Part shown: piece by piece, positions 23,776 to 31,931 of the stretch
Position numbering within the stretch: position 1 is the stretch's first letter
Layout: the number at the start of each line of letters is the position of its first letter
Source: Flavobacteriaceae bacterium
GTDB lineage: Bacteria; Bacteroidota; Bacteroidia; Flavobacteriales; Flavobacteriaceae
Direction of reading: 5' to 3'
Length of the DNA: 64,000 bases
Assembly (NCBI GenBank): GCA_024640565.1
Contig: JAHEET010000004.1
Coordinates: 1-64,000, forward strand
Notes under the pieces: model-generated
The model's database searches: none
What the model saw: only the letters and a program-made list of their open reading frames with translations
Told to the model about the DNA's origin: nothing
Made by a program: the position numbers and the translations under genes

Positions 23776-24130
23776 AATGTACAAAGAGATGTATCCAGAT
23801 AACTTTCGAAAAAGCAAACAACAACGGTGCAAGCACCAGCAGGGCAATTACCATTGAAATTAAGGTGGTAAGATAGTTTAAATTTGGTAAGAACAGGCTT
23901 TTTAAAATCCACAATGCCACAAAAAGCGCCACCGCCAAGGCATAAGAAACGTAATAAGACCCTTGAAAAAACCCAGGTTCTAGTTCGTATTTCAATCCAC
24001 AATGAGAACACGACACTTTCACCAGGCCTATGCGTGTCAATTGATAAGGATGTCCTTCAAAGAAGGTCCCTTGATGGCATTTAGGGCATCGCATGCGAAC
24101 AATGTTAAGCAATTTCGAATTTCGGCTCAT
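23753..24130 (-). CDS. DUF983 family zinc-ribbon membrane protein
   Basis: This 125-residue protein has an N-terminal zinc ribbon (RCPKCHQGTFF and SCSHCGLKYELEPGF) followed by two membrane segments (about 58-78 and 85-112), the DUF983 arrangement. The family is widespread in Bacteroidota and of unknown function. The ATG at 24130 (MSRNSKLLN) matches the usual family start close to the first CPKC; a longer start at 24154 is possible. It overlaps the crp-like gene by 23 bp and is the first gene of the leftward operon. Confidence 0.83.
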   Translation of the reverse strand: MSRNSKLLNIVRMRCPKCHQGTFFEGHPYQLTRIGLVKVSCSHCGLKYELEPGFFQGSYYVSYALAVALFVALWILKSLFLPNLNYLTTLISMVIALLVLAPLLFAFSKVIWIHLFVHYDSSTQK

Positions 24131-24392
24131 ACTCGTTTTTTTTAAATAGGCCATAAAAATAGCAAAAGGGCTTCATTTTGGGCGTAACAAATGTTACAAT
24201 TCCCAAATAAAAAAAATCCCAATGCCATCCCCCAAAAGGGCTTTTTTTGGCAAAGCTGCTGCGGCCCTTTTGTTTAAACGTTCCCGAAGGGAGAAAAATA
24301 CCCTCGGTTTTTTTTAGGGTTTTTTTACTTGTTTTTACTTTTCAATCTGCTCATTTTGAAAGAAAAAACTGCTTTTTTAATCCTTTAATTTT

Positions 24393-24492
24393 ACCACTTA
24401 TTCCCAAAATAGCACCACTTATTCTCCTATATTCCCAGTTATTACTAGGCGCCCCTCTTTCTGTTAAAAAACTACATTTTACAATAGTTTTG
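24393..24492 (+). promoter_or_regulatory. triple direct repeat and promoter box before the LytTR gene
   Basis: Three copies of a 9-bp word lie in line: CCACTTATT at 24394, CCACTTATT at 24415 and CCAGTTATT at 24435, spaced 21 and 20 bp. This corresponds to two helical turns, as in LytTR-type operators. A Bacteroidota -7 box TAGTTTTG follows at 24485-24492, 25 bp before the start codon at 24517; no clear -33 box is seen, which fits activation by a regulator. The same block occurs at 25631-25688 and, inverted, at 44064-44122. Confidence 0.7.
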
Positions 24493-24516
24493 TTAAAATA
24501 CATTTATTTAATTTTC

Positions 24517-25254
24517 ATGGGAGAGATAATTAAAACCATAATCGTCGAAGACGATACAGTAAATATTAAATTACTAAAACTACTACTAAAAAAATATTGT
24601 CCGGAAATCGAAATTGTTGGGATTGCCAAAAATGCCAAACAATTTATCCGTTTGTATTTTGAACATTTACCCAGTTTAATTTTTCTGGAAATCCACCTTG
24701 GGGGCAAAGAGAATGCCTTGTCTGTCCTCAATGAAATTCCCAGTTTAGATGCAGAGGTAATCATCACCAGTGCCGATGCAACCCATGCCATGGTGGCCAT
24801 TAATGACTATCAAGTAGCAGGGTACATCCTCAAGCCCGTAGGTGTTTTTGCATTGAAAAAAGTAATTGCCACTGCCACGCACAACCTGCGTATGAAAAGA
24901 GCGGTGCGCAATTCCATTGCAGGACTTTCCGAACAATTGATTGCCATTTCTACAGCAAAAACCATTGAATTTGTGATGGTTCGAGACATTCTTTATTTGG
25001 AAGCCGAAGGGAAGTATACCCTCTTTCACCTCACCAATGGAGACAGCAAAGTAGTCTCTAAAAACATTGGCGAATACGAGAAAATTTTACCCCAACAAGT
25101 TTTTTATCGCATTCATCACAAATTTATTGTCAACCTTCAAAAGGTCCAAAACATCAACAAAACGGAAGGAAGTTATTGCCAATTGGTCAATGGCATTTCT
25201 TTGACCATTGCCAAAAGAAGGCACGATTTGCTGCGCAAGTTTTTAAACATTTAA
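24517..25254 (+). CDS. LytTR-family response regulator with Asp-to-Glu receiver
   Basis: This 245-residue protein has a receiver domain (1-125) and a LytTR DNA-binding domain (about 147-245, EFVMVRDILYLEAEGKYTLF, RIHHKFIVNLQKV). The receiver keeps the acidic pair E11-D12-D13, the switch Thr/Ser (ITSAD) and the Lys in YILKPV (106), but the phosphoacceptor position in SLIFLEIHLGG is Glu58 instead of Asp. Glu at this place often mimics phosphorylated Asp, so the protein may be active without a kinase. ATG at 24517 is chosen although the frame is open from 24247; the upstream stretch contains the repeats and the promoter. No histidine kinase gene is adjacent. Confidence 0.88.
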   Translation: MGEIIKTIIVEDDTVNIKLLKLLLKKYCPEIEIVGIAKNAKQFIRLYFEHLPSLIFLEIHLGGKENALSVLNEIPSLDAEVIITSADATHAMVAINDYQVAGYILKPVGVFALKKVIATATHNLRMKRAVRNSIAGLSEQLIAISTAKTIEFVMVRDILYLEAEGKYTLFHLTNGDSKVVSKNIGEYEKILPQQVFYRIHHKFIVNLQKVQNINKTEGSYCQLVNGISLTIAKRRHDLLRKFLNI

Positions 25255-25374
25255 CGGCAATCCTTCTCCCATTTCCCCTCTTTTTTGAGTCTCCAGTGCC
25301 AACCCCAAAAAGCGATTTGGACGCTGGGTTTTTTTTTAAAGATGCAAAGGTACATCGCTTCAAAATCGCTCGCA

Positions 25375-25440
25375 ATCCCCATTTACAGGGATATTTTGCG
25401 CCTCCCTACAAATGGGGAGGGACTCCCTATTTCTGGGGAT
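25375..25440. promoter_or_regulatory. three TCCCT-N6-GGGGA palindromes
   Basis: Three related palindromes lie in 66 bp: ATCCCC-N6-AGGGAT at 25375-25392 (the reverse of TCCCT-N6-GGGGA), CTCCCT-N6-GGGGAG at 25402-25419 and CTCCCT-N6-GGGGAT at 25423-25440. They are GC-rich in an AT-rich spacer. Dyad symmetry with fixed arm spacing suggests a protein binding site in triplicate, or folded RNA. They lie between the LytTR gene and the zinc-ribbon gene. Confidence 0.5.
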
Positions 25441-25630
25441 ACGACCAGGTCTAAGATACTGATTTTAAGGAGATTGAAAATTTAAAAAAATACGTTTTTT
25501 CAAGCAATTTCTTTGAGGAAACCCCAAAAAAGCTATTGCTCTGCGGAAGAAAGTTGCCTAAAAGGCAGAATTTTTCACCAAAAAAAGCACTTTTTTCTCA
25601 AAAAAACACACTTTTTTAGGCTAAAAAAAA

Positions 25631-25688
25631 ACCACTTATTCCAAAAATGGGTACAGTTATTCCCTATATCGCCCACTTATTTATTTGT
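25631..25688 (+). promoter_or_regulatory. triple direct repeat before the zinc-ribbon gene
   Basis: CCACTTATT at 25632, ACAGTTATT at 25653 and CCACTTATT at 25673 are spaced 21 and 20 bp, the same architecture as the block before the LytTR gene. The last third (TCCCTATATCGCCCACTT and the following TATTTATTTG) is nearly identical to the block at 44064-44122. A possible -7 box TAACTTTA lies at 25714-25721, 15 bp before the start codon at 25736. Confidence 0.7.
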
Positions 25689-25735
25689 AGCTTATAAAGG
25701 GCTTCTTGTTTGTTAACTTTACAAAAAAAAAGAAC

Positions 25736-25924
25736 ATGCATTGCCCCTACTGTAGCTCGAATGACAAACTGCAAGTTCGAATTCCAAGGAATTTTATCTT
25801 TAAATGGTTGCCTTCCGGAAAATCGTTTGTTTGTTATTTTTGCGGGCGCAAATATTTTTTTTGGAAATCGATCTACATTCCTTATTCCTGGTATTTTTTA
25901 TTTTTTTGGAAGTCAAAAAAATAA
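25736..25924 (+). CDS. small zinc-ribbon protein
   Basis: This 62-residue protein has two CxxC pairs, CPYC at residues 3-6 and CYFC at 33-36, followed by an aromatic, basic, hydrophobic tail (FFWKSIYIPYSWYFLFFWKSKK) that could insert in a membrane. A zinc ribbon with a single C-terminal membrane anchor is likely. No family was recognised. Its upstream region carries the triple repeat shared with the LytTR gene, so it is probably controlled by that regulator. Confidence 0.65.
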   Translation: MHCPYCSSNDKLQVRIPRNFIFKWLPSGKSFVCYFCGRKYFFWKSIYIPYSWYFLFFWKSKK

Positions 25925-26122
25925 AAGCAGTTTTCTATAAATATTTCCCAACTTTTTTTGGGGCGCGGCAGTTGATTTTTGGACAGCGTATCGCTCCTTA
26001 GGTCCTATATGCTAGCGCTGTTTTTTTGGGTTTTAAGATTCTCTTGAAACAATGCATTAAAAAACTATATTTTTTTGTTAGAAAAACAATATATTTGGAA
26101 ACTTATATATAATCTGTACTCA

Positions 26123-27106
26123 ATGAAGCAATTTTATACAAAGCTTAGTTTTTTGTTCTCTCTTTTTATTGCGATGAATTCTTTTTCTCAAGAGACCCTT
26201 CCAATCTATTGGGATTATTTAACTGACAATGTATACTTACTTCACCCGGCAGCTGCAGGAATTGGAAATTCATCCAAAGTAAGGTTTACAGCGAGACAGC
26301 AATGGCAAGGCATTCCCAATGCTCCTGCACTACAGACGTTAAGTTTTCATACCAAAATGGGCGAAGAAACCAATGCGGGTTATGGTTTTGTGCTGTTCAA
26401 CGATCAAAACGGATTCCATTCTCAACAAGGACTGCAAGGTACCTATGCTTACCATTTGCCGCTAAGTGACGGCCGCTTGTTTGAACAACTTTCTTTTGGA
26501 TTGTCTTTTACTTTTGTTCAAAACCAGTCCGATCAAAGGTCCTTTTTTGGAGATCCTGCGATTTCACAAATTATTGAAAGTACGAGTTATTACAATGCAG
26601 ATTTTGGAATGTCCTATCATTTGGGAGGATTCTCTTCCTATTTTACGGTAAAAAATTTGTTACTCACCGCAAAGAACAATCTAAATATTAGTGAGCCCCT
26701 CGACTTAAGGAATTACATCTTTACAGCAGGATATTATTTTGGTGAAGAAAATGCAGTACAGTTGGAGCCTTCGGTGATGCTACAGTTTCGAGAAGGTACG
26801 GGCGAACGTTTTGCCGATCTGAACTTGAAAGCCTACAAGACTTTTGGAAATACACAATTATGGGCTGCATTGTCCTACAGAAAAAGTTTTGATACGGGTG
26901 CTATTGAGAATGCACAATACATTACACCCATTGTTGGGTTGAATTTTAAAAACTTCATGTTTTCATACACCTATACACGTCAATTGAATGATATTGTGCT
27001 TAGCAGTGCTGGCTTCAATCAATTAAGTGTTGGTTTAAATCTCTTTACAAGAGCACCTCGAGGTGCTGCCTGTCCAAATATTAATGCAGCTTTTAACGGC
27101 TTTTAG
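26123..27106 (+). CDS. PorP/SprF family type IX secretion membrane protein
   Basis: This 327-residue protein has a signal peptide (MKQFYTKLSFLFSLFIAMNSFSQ) and the PorP/SprF pattern: LPIYWDYLTDNVYLLHPAAAGI, RFTARQQWQGIPNAPALQTLSFH, a beta-barrel body and the end SAGFNQLSVGLNLF. PorP/SprF-type proteins are outer membrane beta-barrels that attach substrates of the type IX secretion system to the cell surface, often paired with a large adhesin. No such adhesin gene is next to it. ATG at 26123 gives the proper signal peptide; the upstream frame at 26075 is an extension. Its 3' end overlaps the convergent murI gene by 4 bp. Confidence 0.87.
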   Translation: MKQFYTKLSFLFSLFIAMNSFSQETLPIYWDYLTDNVYLLHPAAAGIGNSSKVRFTARQQWQGIPNAPALQTLSFHTKMGEETNAGYGFVLFNDQNGFHSQQGLQGTYAYHLPLSDGRLFEQLSFGLSFTFVQNQSDQRSFFGDPAISQIIESTSYYNADFGMSYHLGGFSSYFTVKNLLLTAKNNLNISEPLDLRNYIFTAGYYFGEENAVQLEPSVMLQFREGTGERFADLNLKAYKTFGNTQLWAALSYRKSFDTGAIENAQYITPIVGLNFKNFMFSYTYTRQLNDIVLSSAGFNQLSVGLNLFTRAPRGAACPNINAAFNGF

Positions 27107-27909
27107 AAATCCGTTTCTAAAATTGTCATCGCTTTTGCTTGCTCGTGCTGTTCCAGTAGTTGGGCTAAGGTACTTGGGTCCTTGTTAATTAAAAATTGAA
27201 ACGCGCTTTTGTTTTTGTCACGTGTGGTCCTTAGTAGTCCTGCTTCTGACAATACTTTATGGGTTTGTTTTGCAACGGCGAGTCCCGAATCGATGATTTG
27301 GATTTTTGGACCAATCATCTTTCGAATTTGCGGAATTAAATAGGGATAATGCGTGCACCCCAAGACCAAACAATCTATATTTTGGGCCACCATAGGTAGG
27401 AGGTGCTGCTGCAGTAACTGTGTCATTTCTTCGGACTCTAGTTTTCCATTTTCAATGGCGGTAACCAGGCCGGTGCCAATTTGTTCTATGATTTTAATAT
27501 TGCGCCCTAGTTTTTGAGAAGTTTGTGCAAACAGCGCACTGTTTAGGGTGCCTTTGGTTGCCAGAATACCAATGGTATTGGTTTTTGTTTGGAGTGCTGC
27601 GGGTTTTATTGCGGGCTCTATGCCAATAAATGGGACGGAATAGTGGGCTCTAAGGTGGGCAATGGCGTTTGTGGTTGCTGTGTTGCAGGCAACGACAATA
27701 ATTTTACAGTTTCTCTGAAGTAGGTATTCTGTATTTTTAATGGCCAGTGCAATAATTTCTTCTTTGCTTTTCGCTCCGTAGGGAGCATGCTTAGTGTCCG
27801 AGAGGTAGAGGGTGTGCTCTAAGGGCATTTGCCGGTTGATTTCTTTCCAGATTGAAGTGCCACCCACACCAGAATCAAAGATGCCAATCGAAAAGTCTTT
27901 TTGTTTCAT
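27103..27909 (-). CDS. murI: glutamate racemase
   Basis: This 268-residue cytoplasmic enzyme makes D-glutamate for peptidoglycan. The active-site cysteines lie in VVACNTATTNA (about residue 75) and LVLGCTHYPYL (about 186), and the start GIFDSGVGGTSI is typical. Length is normal. It follows the ompH gene (same direction) across an intrinsic terminator, so it has its own promoter or depends on readthrough. Confidence 0.93.
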   Translation of the reverse strand: MKQKDFSIGIFDSGVGGTSIWKEINRQMPLEHTLYLSDTKHAPYGAKSKEEIIALAIKNTEYLLQRNCKIIVVACNTATTNAIAHLRAHYSVPFIGIEPAIKPAALQTKTNTIGILATKGTLNSALFAQTSQKLGRNIKIIEQIGTGLVTAIENGKLESEEMTQLLQQHLLPMVAQNIDCLVLGCTHYPYLIPQIRKMIGPKIQIIDSGLAVAKQTHKVLSEAGLLRTTRDKNKSAFQFLINKDPSTLAQLLEQHEQAKAMTILETDF

Positions 27910-27921
27910 TGTGGTAAAAAT

Positions 27922-27956
27922 AAAAAAAACCTACTCAAAAAGAGTAGGTTTTTTTT
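27922..27956 (-). terminator. intrinsic terminator after the Skp gene
   Basis: AAACCTACTC and GAGTAGGTTT (27942-27951) form a strong stem around an AAAAA loop with T and A runs on both sides. It lies 19 bp after the stop of the ompH gene on the minus strand and before the murI start codon. Confidence 0.85.
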
Positions 27957-27974
27957 ATTTAATAAAAGAAGTGC

Positions 27975-28496
27975 TTAGTTTCTTGGTTGTGGATCTGCCA
28001 ACAAACCTAACTTTGCTTTTACGGCTTCGTAAAGGTCTTCTCCTCTTTTAACGATTAACATATTGGATGTAAATACATATAAAATTCCTTTTGCAGCGGC
28101 TACTTCGTTGATAGCATCAATTGCTTTTTTGTTGATTGGCTCAAGACCTTTGCTCTGAATTTGTTGCAATTCTTGCGGTGCCATTTGCTGAGCATTTTGA
28201 AGTCTTTGATAGTCTCCTTGCAATTCTGCTTTTCTTTTTTGATTGGTTTCTTCTGTTTGAGTTGTCGCTTCAGCATCGTATTTCTTTGCTTTGTTCTCAA
28301 ACTTTTTCTTCATCCCTTCAATATCATCTTTCATTGTCTTTGCTTTTTTGTCTAAATCTGCAAACAATGCTCTTGTTTCAGACATATTGGCAACTACTCT
28401 TTCAAAATCAACATGAGCTACTTTTTGTGCATTTGTGATTCCACCAAATCCTAATGTAAATACAGCAATTAATAGTAACGTTTTAAAATTCTTCAT
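27975..28496 (-). CDS. OmpH/Skp family periplasmic chaperone
   Basis: This 173-residue protein has a signal peptide (MKNFKTLLLIAVFTLGFGGITNAQ) and then VAHVDFERVVANMSETRA, followed by a long charged helical hairpin, the Skp/OmpH fold. It should hold unfolded outer membrane proteins in the periplasm until BamA takes them. It is the second of two such genes directly downstream of bamA, 23 bp after the first. Confidence 0.92.
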   Translation of the reverse strand: MKNFKTLLLIAVFTLGFGGITNAQKVAHVDFERVVANMSETRALFADLDKKAKTMKDDIEGMKKKFENKAKKYDAEATTQTEETNQKRKAELQGDYQRLQNAQQMAPQELQQIQSKGLEPINKKAIDAINEVAAAKGILYVFTSNMLIVKRGEDLYEAVKAKLGLLADPQPRN

Positions 28497-28519
28497 CCTT
28501 GGTTTAATTTAATTAATTA

Positions 28520-29287
28520 TTATTGTTTTTGTGCTTCTTTTTTCTTTTTTGCAGCTTCTTGTTTTTGTTTTAAAAGCAATCTTTTAGCTTCTTTTTTGGC
28601 TAATAATGCTGCTTTTCTTTCTGCAATCTGTTGTTTTTTCTTTTCTTGTTTCGCTAGTAATGCTTCTCTTTTTTTCTTTTTTGCGGCCAAAAGTGCTTTC
28701 TGTCGGTCACTTAATTCTTTGGAAGCTGTTTTCTTTTCTTGTTGTTTTGCGAGTCGATCTGCCACTTTTCGGGTCTTGTCAATCGATGCCAAAACAATTT
28801 CGCTAATATCGTATTTTTTATTTGAATATAGCAAAATCAATTCGCTAGATTTATCAAAAACAAAATCATATTTTTTTGCTTTCACAATTTTTTGAATGGC
28901 ATTGTACACTTGATCTTGTATTGGCTTGACCAATTGCTTTCTAACGAGAAACATGTCTCCATTCGGGCCAAAGTACAAAGATTCTAACCTTCGTAATTCT
29001 TCTTGTTTTAGAAGAATGTCTTCTTCTTTTTCTTCAATTATATCTTTGGTAAGAATTGCTTTTTCGTTGGCCAAATCTGTTTTAAGCACTTCTATATGCC
29101 TCGCTTCTACGTCTAGGTTTTTCTTCCATTTTGCAATTTTGGCGTTCAATGTGTTTTGTGCTTCTAGATATTCTGGAAGATTCTCTAGAATGTACTCCAT
29201 GTCTATATAGGCAATTCGTTGGATTTTTTGGGCATAAGTTCCCACTGCGATAAGGGAAAGAACGATATAAAAAACTATTTTTTTCAT
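28520..29287 (-). CDS. OmpH/Skp family chaperone with long basic tail
   Basis: This 255-residue protein has a signal peptide (MKKIVFYIVLSLIAVGTYAQ) and the Skp start RIAYIDMEYILENLPEY, then helical arms. The last 60 residues are an unusual repeated basic and Ala/Lys/Gln-rich helix (LAAKKKKREALLAKQEKKKQ type) not found in the shorter copy. It probably works beside the second Skp gene in outer membrane biogenesis. It lies 61 bp downstream of bamA in the same operon. Confidence 0.9.
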   Translation of the reverse strand: MKKIVFYIVLSLIAVGTYAQKIQRIAYIDMEYILENLPEYLEAQNTLNAKIAKWKKNLDVEARHIEVLKTDLANEKAILTKDIIEEKEEDILLKQEELRRLESLYFGPNGDMFLVRKQLVKPIQDQVYNAIQKIVKAKKYDFVFDKSSELILLYSNKKYDISEIVLASIDKTRKVADRLAKQQEKKTASKELSDRQKALLAAKKKKREALLAKQEKKKQQIAERKAALLAKKEAKRLLLKQKQEAAKKKKEAQKQ

Positions 29288-29348
29288 TGCTATTAGGTAT
29301 TTATAAAAAACCGTGCCAAAAAAGGTTATTTTACAAATATACGCTTTC

Positions 29349-31931
29349 TTAGAACTGTCTTCCGATTATAAAGTGTGTTTGCCAACCCGATTTTATTACT
29401 TGTCCTGGCAATGGATCAAATCCATGTGCAAAATCGATCCCTAAAAGACCAAATGCAGGCATAAATACGCGAATTCCCAATCCGGCTGACCTCTTTACTT
29501 CAAACGGTTTAAATTCATCAAAAGTATCATAGGAGTTTCCAGCTTCTAAAAATCCAACTGTATAGATCGAGGCAGAAGGGGTGTCTGTAATTGAGTATCT
29601 TAGTTCTAATTGGTATTTGGTATATAAGGTTCCACCGCCATTTTCTAAGGGGGTCAAACGGCTGTTTTCATACCCTCTTAGTCCAATGGTTTCTCTTCCA
29701 TCTAGTTGGAAGGCAGCAACTCCATCTCCTCCCACAAAATACCTTTCAAAGGGAGTATGTCCAACGGCTTCATTGTAATAGCCCAAATAACCAATTTCTA
29801 TATTCTTCATCAGGACCAGTTTGTCGGTAAATCCGGTAAACCATTTTCCTTTCATAGAAAGCTTATAGTATTCTAGCCATTTGTAGTTTTCAGCAATTTT
29901 ATCATTCTTTTCTTCTGGGGTCAATGTTTCTGAAACCGTATAGTCTCTTCCGTTTATGAGCGAGTAGGGTAGGGTTGCTTTTACACCAACAGAAAATTCA
30001 GATCCGTAGGTAGGGAAAATTAAGCTGGGTCCCGAGGAGTTTCTTGTTAAACTCACATTGTAGGCCAAGTTGTTTAAGGTTCCATTGCTTAATACATCGC
30101 TTCCTACTCTAAAGCCATAGTTGTTGAGGTTGAAACTTTGGTAGCTAATGCTTTGTGATAACTGAAAGAAATCATCGGGCCATTGCAGACGTTGCCCCAA
30201 CCCTAAGGAGGCTCCAATGATTCCCAAACTTTGATTTCTGTCCACTTCAAAAGTTTGCGGATTGATTTGATATTGGTTTGAAGAATAAATGGAGAAGGAT
30301 AATGATTTCGGTTTCTTTCCTCCTAGCCAAGGCTCTGAGAATGAAAAACTATAGGTGTTAAAGGTTCTGCTGGATTGTAAACGAATGGAAAGGGTTTGAC
30401 CGTCTCCCATTGGTAAAGGTTTGTAAGCCTCTTTGTTAAACATGTTTCGGAACGAGAAGTTGTTAAACGACAATCCGAGGGTTCCAATAAAGGATCCTCC
30501 CCCGTAACCTCCTTGGAGTTCAATTTGACTTCCACCCTTTTCAACCACATTGAAATTTATGTCGGCTGTTTTGTTTTGGTAATCTGGATTCACATCTGGG
30601 GTTACATTTTGATCAAAAAACCCAAGTTGACCAATTTCACGTATGGATCTAATAATGGCACTTCTGCTAAACAAATCGCCTGGCTTTACGCGCAATTCTC
30701 GGAACAATACATGATCGTTTGTTTTGTCGTTTCCGGCAACGGATACTTTTTTTATGGTTGCTTTCTCGTCTTCTCGAATTCTAATTTCTACGGTAATAGA
30801 ATCATTTTCTACTTTGGTTTCGACAGCATTTACGGAAGAAAACAAAAATCCATTGTCTTGATACAGGGTCGATAAATCTTGTGATGTTGGCGTTCCGTCT
30901 CCGCTAACACGTTCTTTTAAAACCACTCCATTGTATACATCGCCATTTTCGATGCGTAAGAATTGTCTTAAGTAATCATCGGTATATTCTTTATTTCCAA
31001 CAAATAAAATTTCTGAAAAACGGTATTGTTTCCCTTCTTCCAATTCAATTTCTAAGTTGATGGTGTTGTCGTCGTTCCAAGTAAGTTTGTCACTTAAAAT
31101 ACGGGCATCTCGGTAGCCCAATTCGCTGTACATCTTTAAGATGTTCTCCAAATCTTCTCGATAATCCTCTTCAATGTATTTCGATGCTTTCCAAAAACGT
31201 CCAAAGAATTTTCTTTTGGTATTTTTCATTGCTTTTCGCAACTTGTAGTTGGAAAGGGATGCATTTCCAATGAAATCAATATTTTTAATTTTAATTTTAT
31301 TTCCCTTGTCAATTTGAATGGACATGTTGACCGTATTGACATCCGTGGTATCGTTTTGAACCATTAAATTCACCTTCGTTTTTAAATATCCTTTGTCGGT
31401 ATATTTCTTTTGGAAGTAATTTTTGGTGGTCACAATGAGGTTGTCGGTCACCATGGCTCCAATCTTTAATTCGGCATCATCAATGAGTGTTTTTGCTTTG
31501 GATTTTTTAACACCAGTTACTTTTACAGTATTTAGTTGGGGCAACTCTTTTACATCAAATTGAAGGTAAACAGCGCTGCTGTCTACTTTTTCTAGATACA
31601 CATCTACGTTGCTAAATTGTTTGCTCTCGTATAATTTTTTGATGGCACTTGTGAGTTTATCTCCGGGAAGTTTGATTTTCAAACCGGGTCTTAATCCTGT
31701 AAAAACACGAACAGTTTCTTCACTAAACTTTTTTAAACCTTTTACACTAATGCCTCCTAAAACATATTCTTTTCCTTCTACGAAAGAAATGTTTTGTGTG
31801 AGGGTGTCTTTTTTAATGGGAGCAATACTGTCTACTTTTGTTTGCGAATTTGCAATCAAAGTAAAAAAAAGTGCAGTACATACTGATACAACAGAAATGC
31901 TATTCTGTAATCTGTTCGCTTGTTTTTCCAA
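29349..31931 (-). CDS. bamA: outer membrane protein assembly factor BamA
   Basis: This 860-residue outer membrane protein inserts beta-barrel proteins. After a signal sequence (SVVSVCTALFFTLIANSQ), about five POTRA domains follow (about 50-450) and then a 16-strand barrel with GFNNFSFRN-like strands, FVGGDGVAAFQLDGRETIGLRGY near residue 745 and an end in FIIGRQF with the terminal Phe. The only in-frame start is TTG at 31931, which lies 32 bp inside the end of uppS; there is no ATG in the first 40 codons. Translational coupling with uppS is therefore likely. The operon uppS-bamA-ompH-ompH is typical of Bacteroidota. Confidence 0.92.
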   Translation of the reverse strand: MEKQANRLQNSISVVSVCTALFFTLIANSQTKVDSIAPIKKDTLTQNISFVEGKEYVLGGISVKGLKKFSEETVRVFTGLRPGLKIKLPGDKLTSAIKKLYESKQFSNVDVYLEKVDSSAVYLQFDVKELPQLNTVKVTGVKKSKAKTLIDDAELKIGAMVTDNLIVTTKNYFQKKYTDKGYLKTKVNLMVQNDTTDVNTVNMSIQIDKGNKIKIKNIDFIGNASLSNYKLRKAMKNTKRKFFGRFWKASKYIEEDYREDLENILKMYSELGYRDARILSDKLTWNDDNTINLEIELEEGKQYRFSEILFVGNKEYTDDYLRQFLRIENGDVYNGVVLKERVSGDGTPTSQDLSTLYQDNGFLFSSVNAVETKVENDSITVEIRIREDEKATIKKVSVAGNDKTNDHVLFRELRVKPGDLFSRSAIIRSIREIGQLGFFDQNVTPDVNPDYQNKTADINFNVVEKGGSQIELQGGYGGGSFIGTLGLSFNNFSFRNMFNKEAYKPLPMGDGQTLSIRLQSSRTFNTYSFSFSEPWLGGKKPKSLSFSIYSSNQYQINPQTFEVDRNQSLGIIGASLGLGQRLQWPDDFFQLSQSISYQSFNLNNYGFRVGSDVLSNGTLNNLAYNVSLTRNSSGPSLIFPTYGSEFSVGVKATLPYSLINGRDYTVSETLTPEEKNDKIAENYKWLEYYKLSMKGKWFTGFTDKLVLMKNIEIGYLGYYNEAVGHTPFERYFVGGDGVAAFQLDGRETIGLRGYENSRLTPLENGGGTLYTKYQLELRYSITDTPSASIYTVGFLEAGNSYDTFDEFKPFEVKRSAGLGIRVFMPAFGLLGIDFAHGFDPLPGQVIKSGWQTHFIIGRQF

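Noticed and set aside
24247..24516. N-terminal 90-residue extension of the LytTR regulator
   Set aside because: The region contains the triple repeat and the promoter box, and the receiver domain starts properly at ATG 24517.
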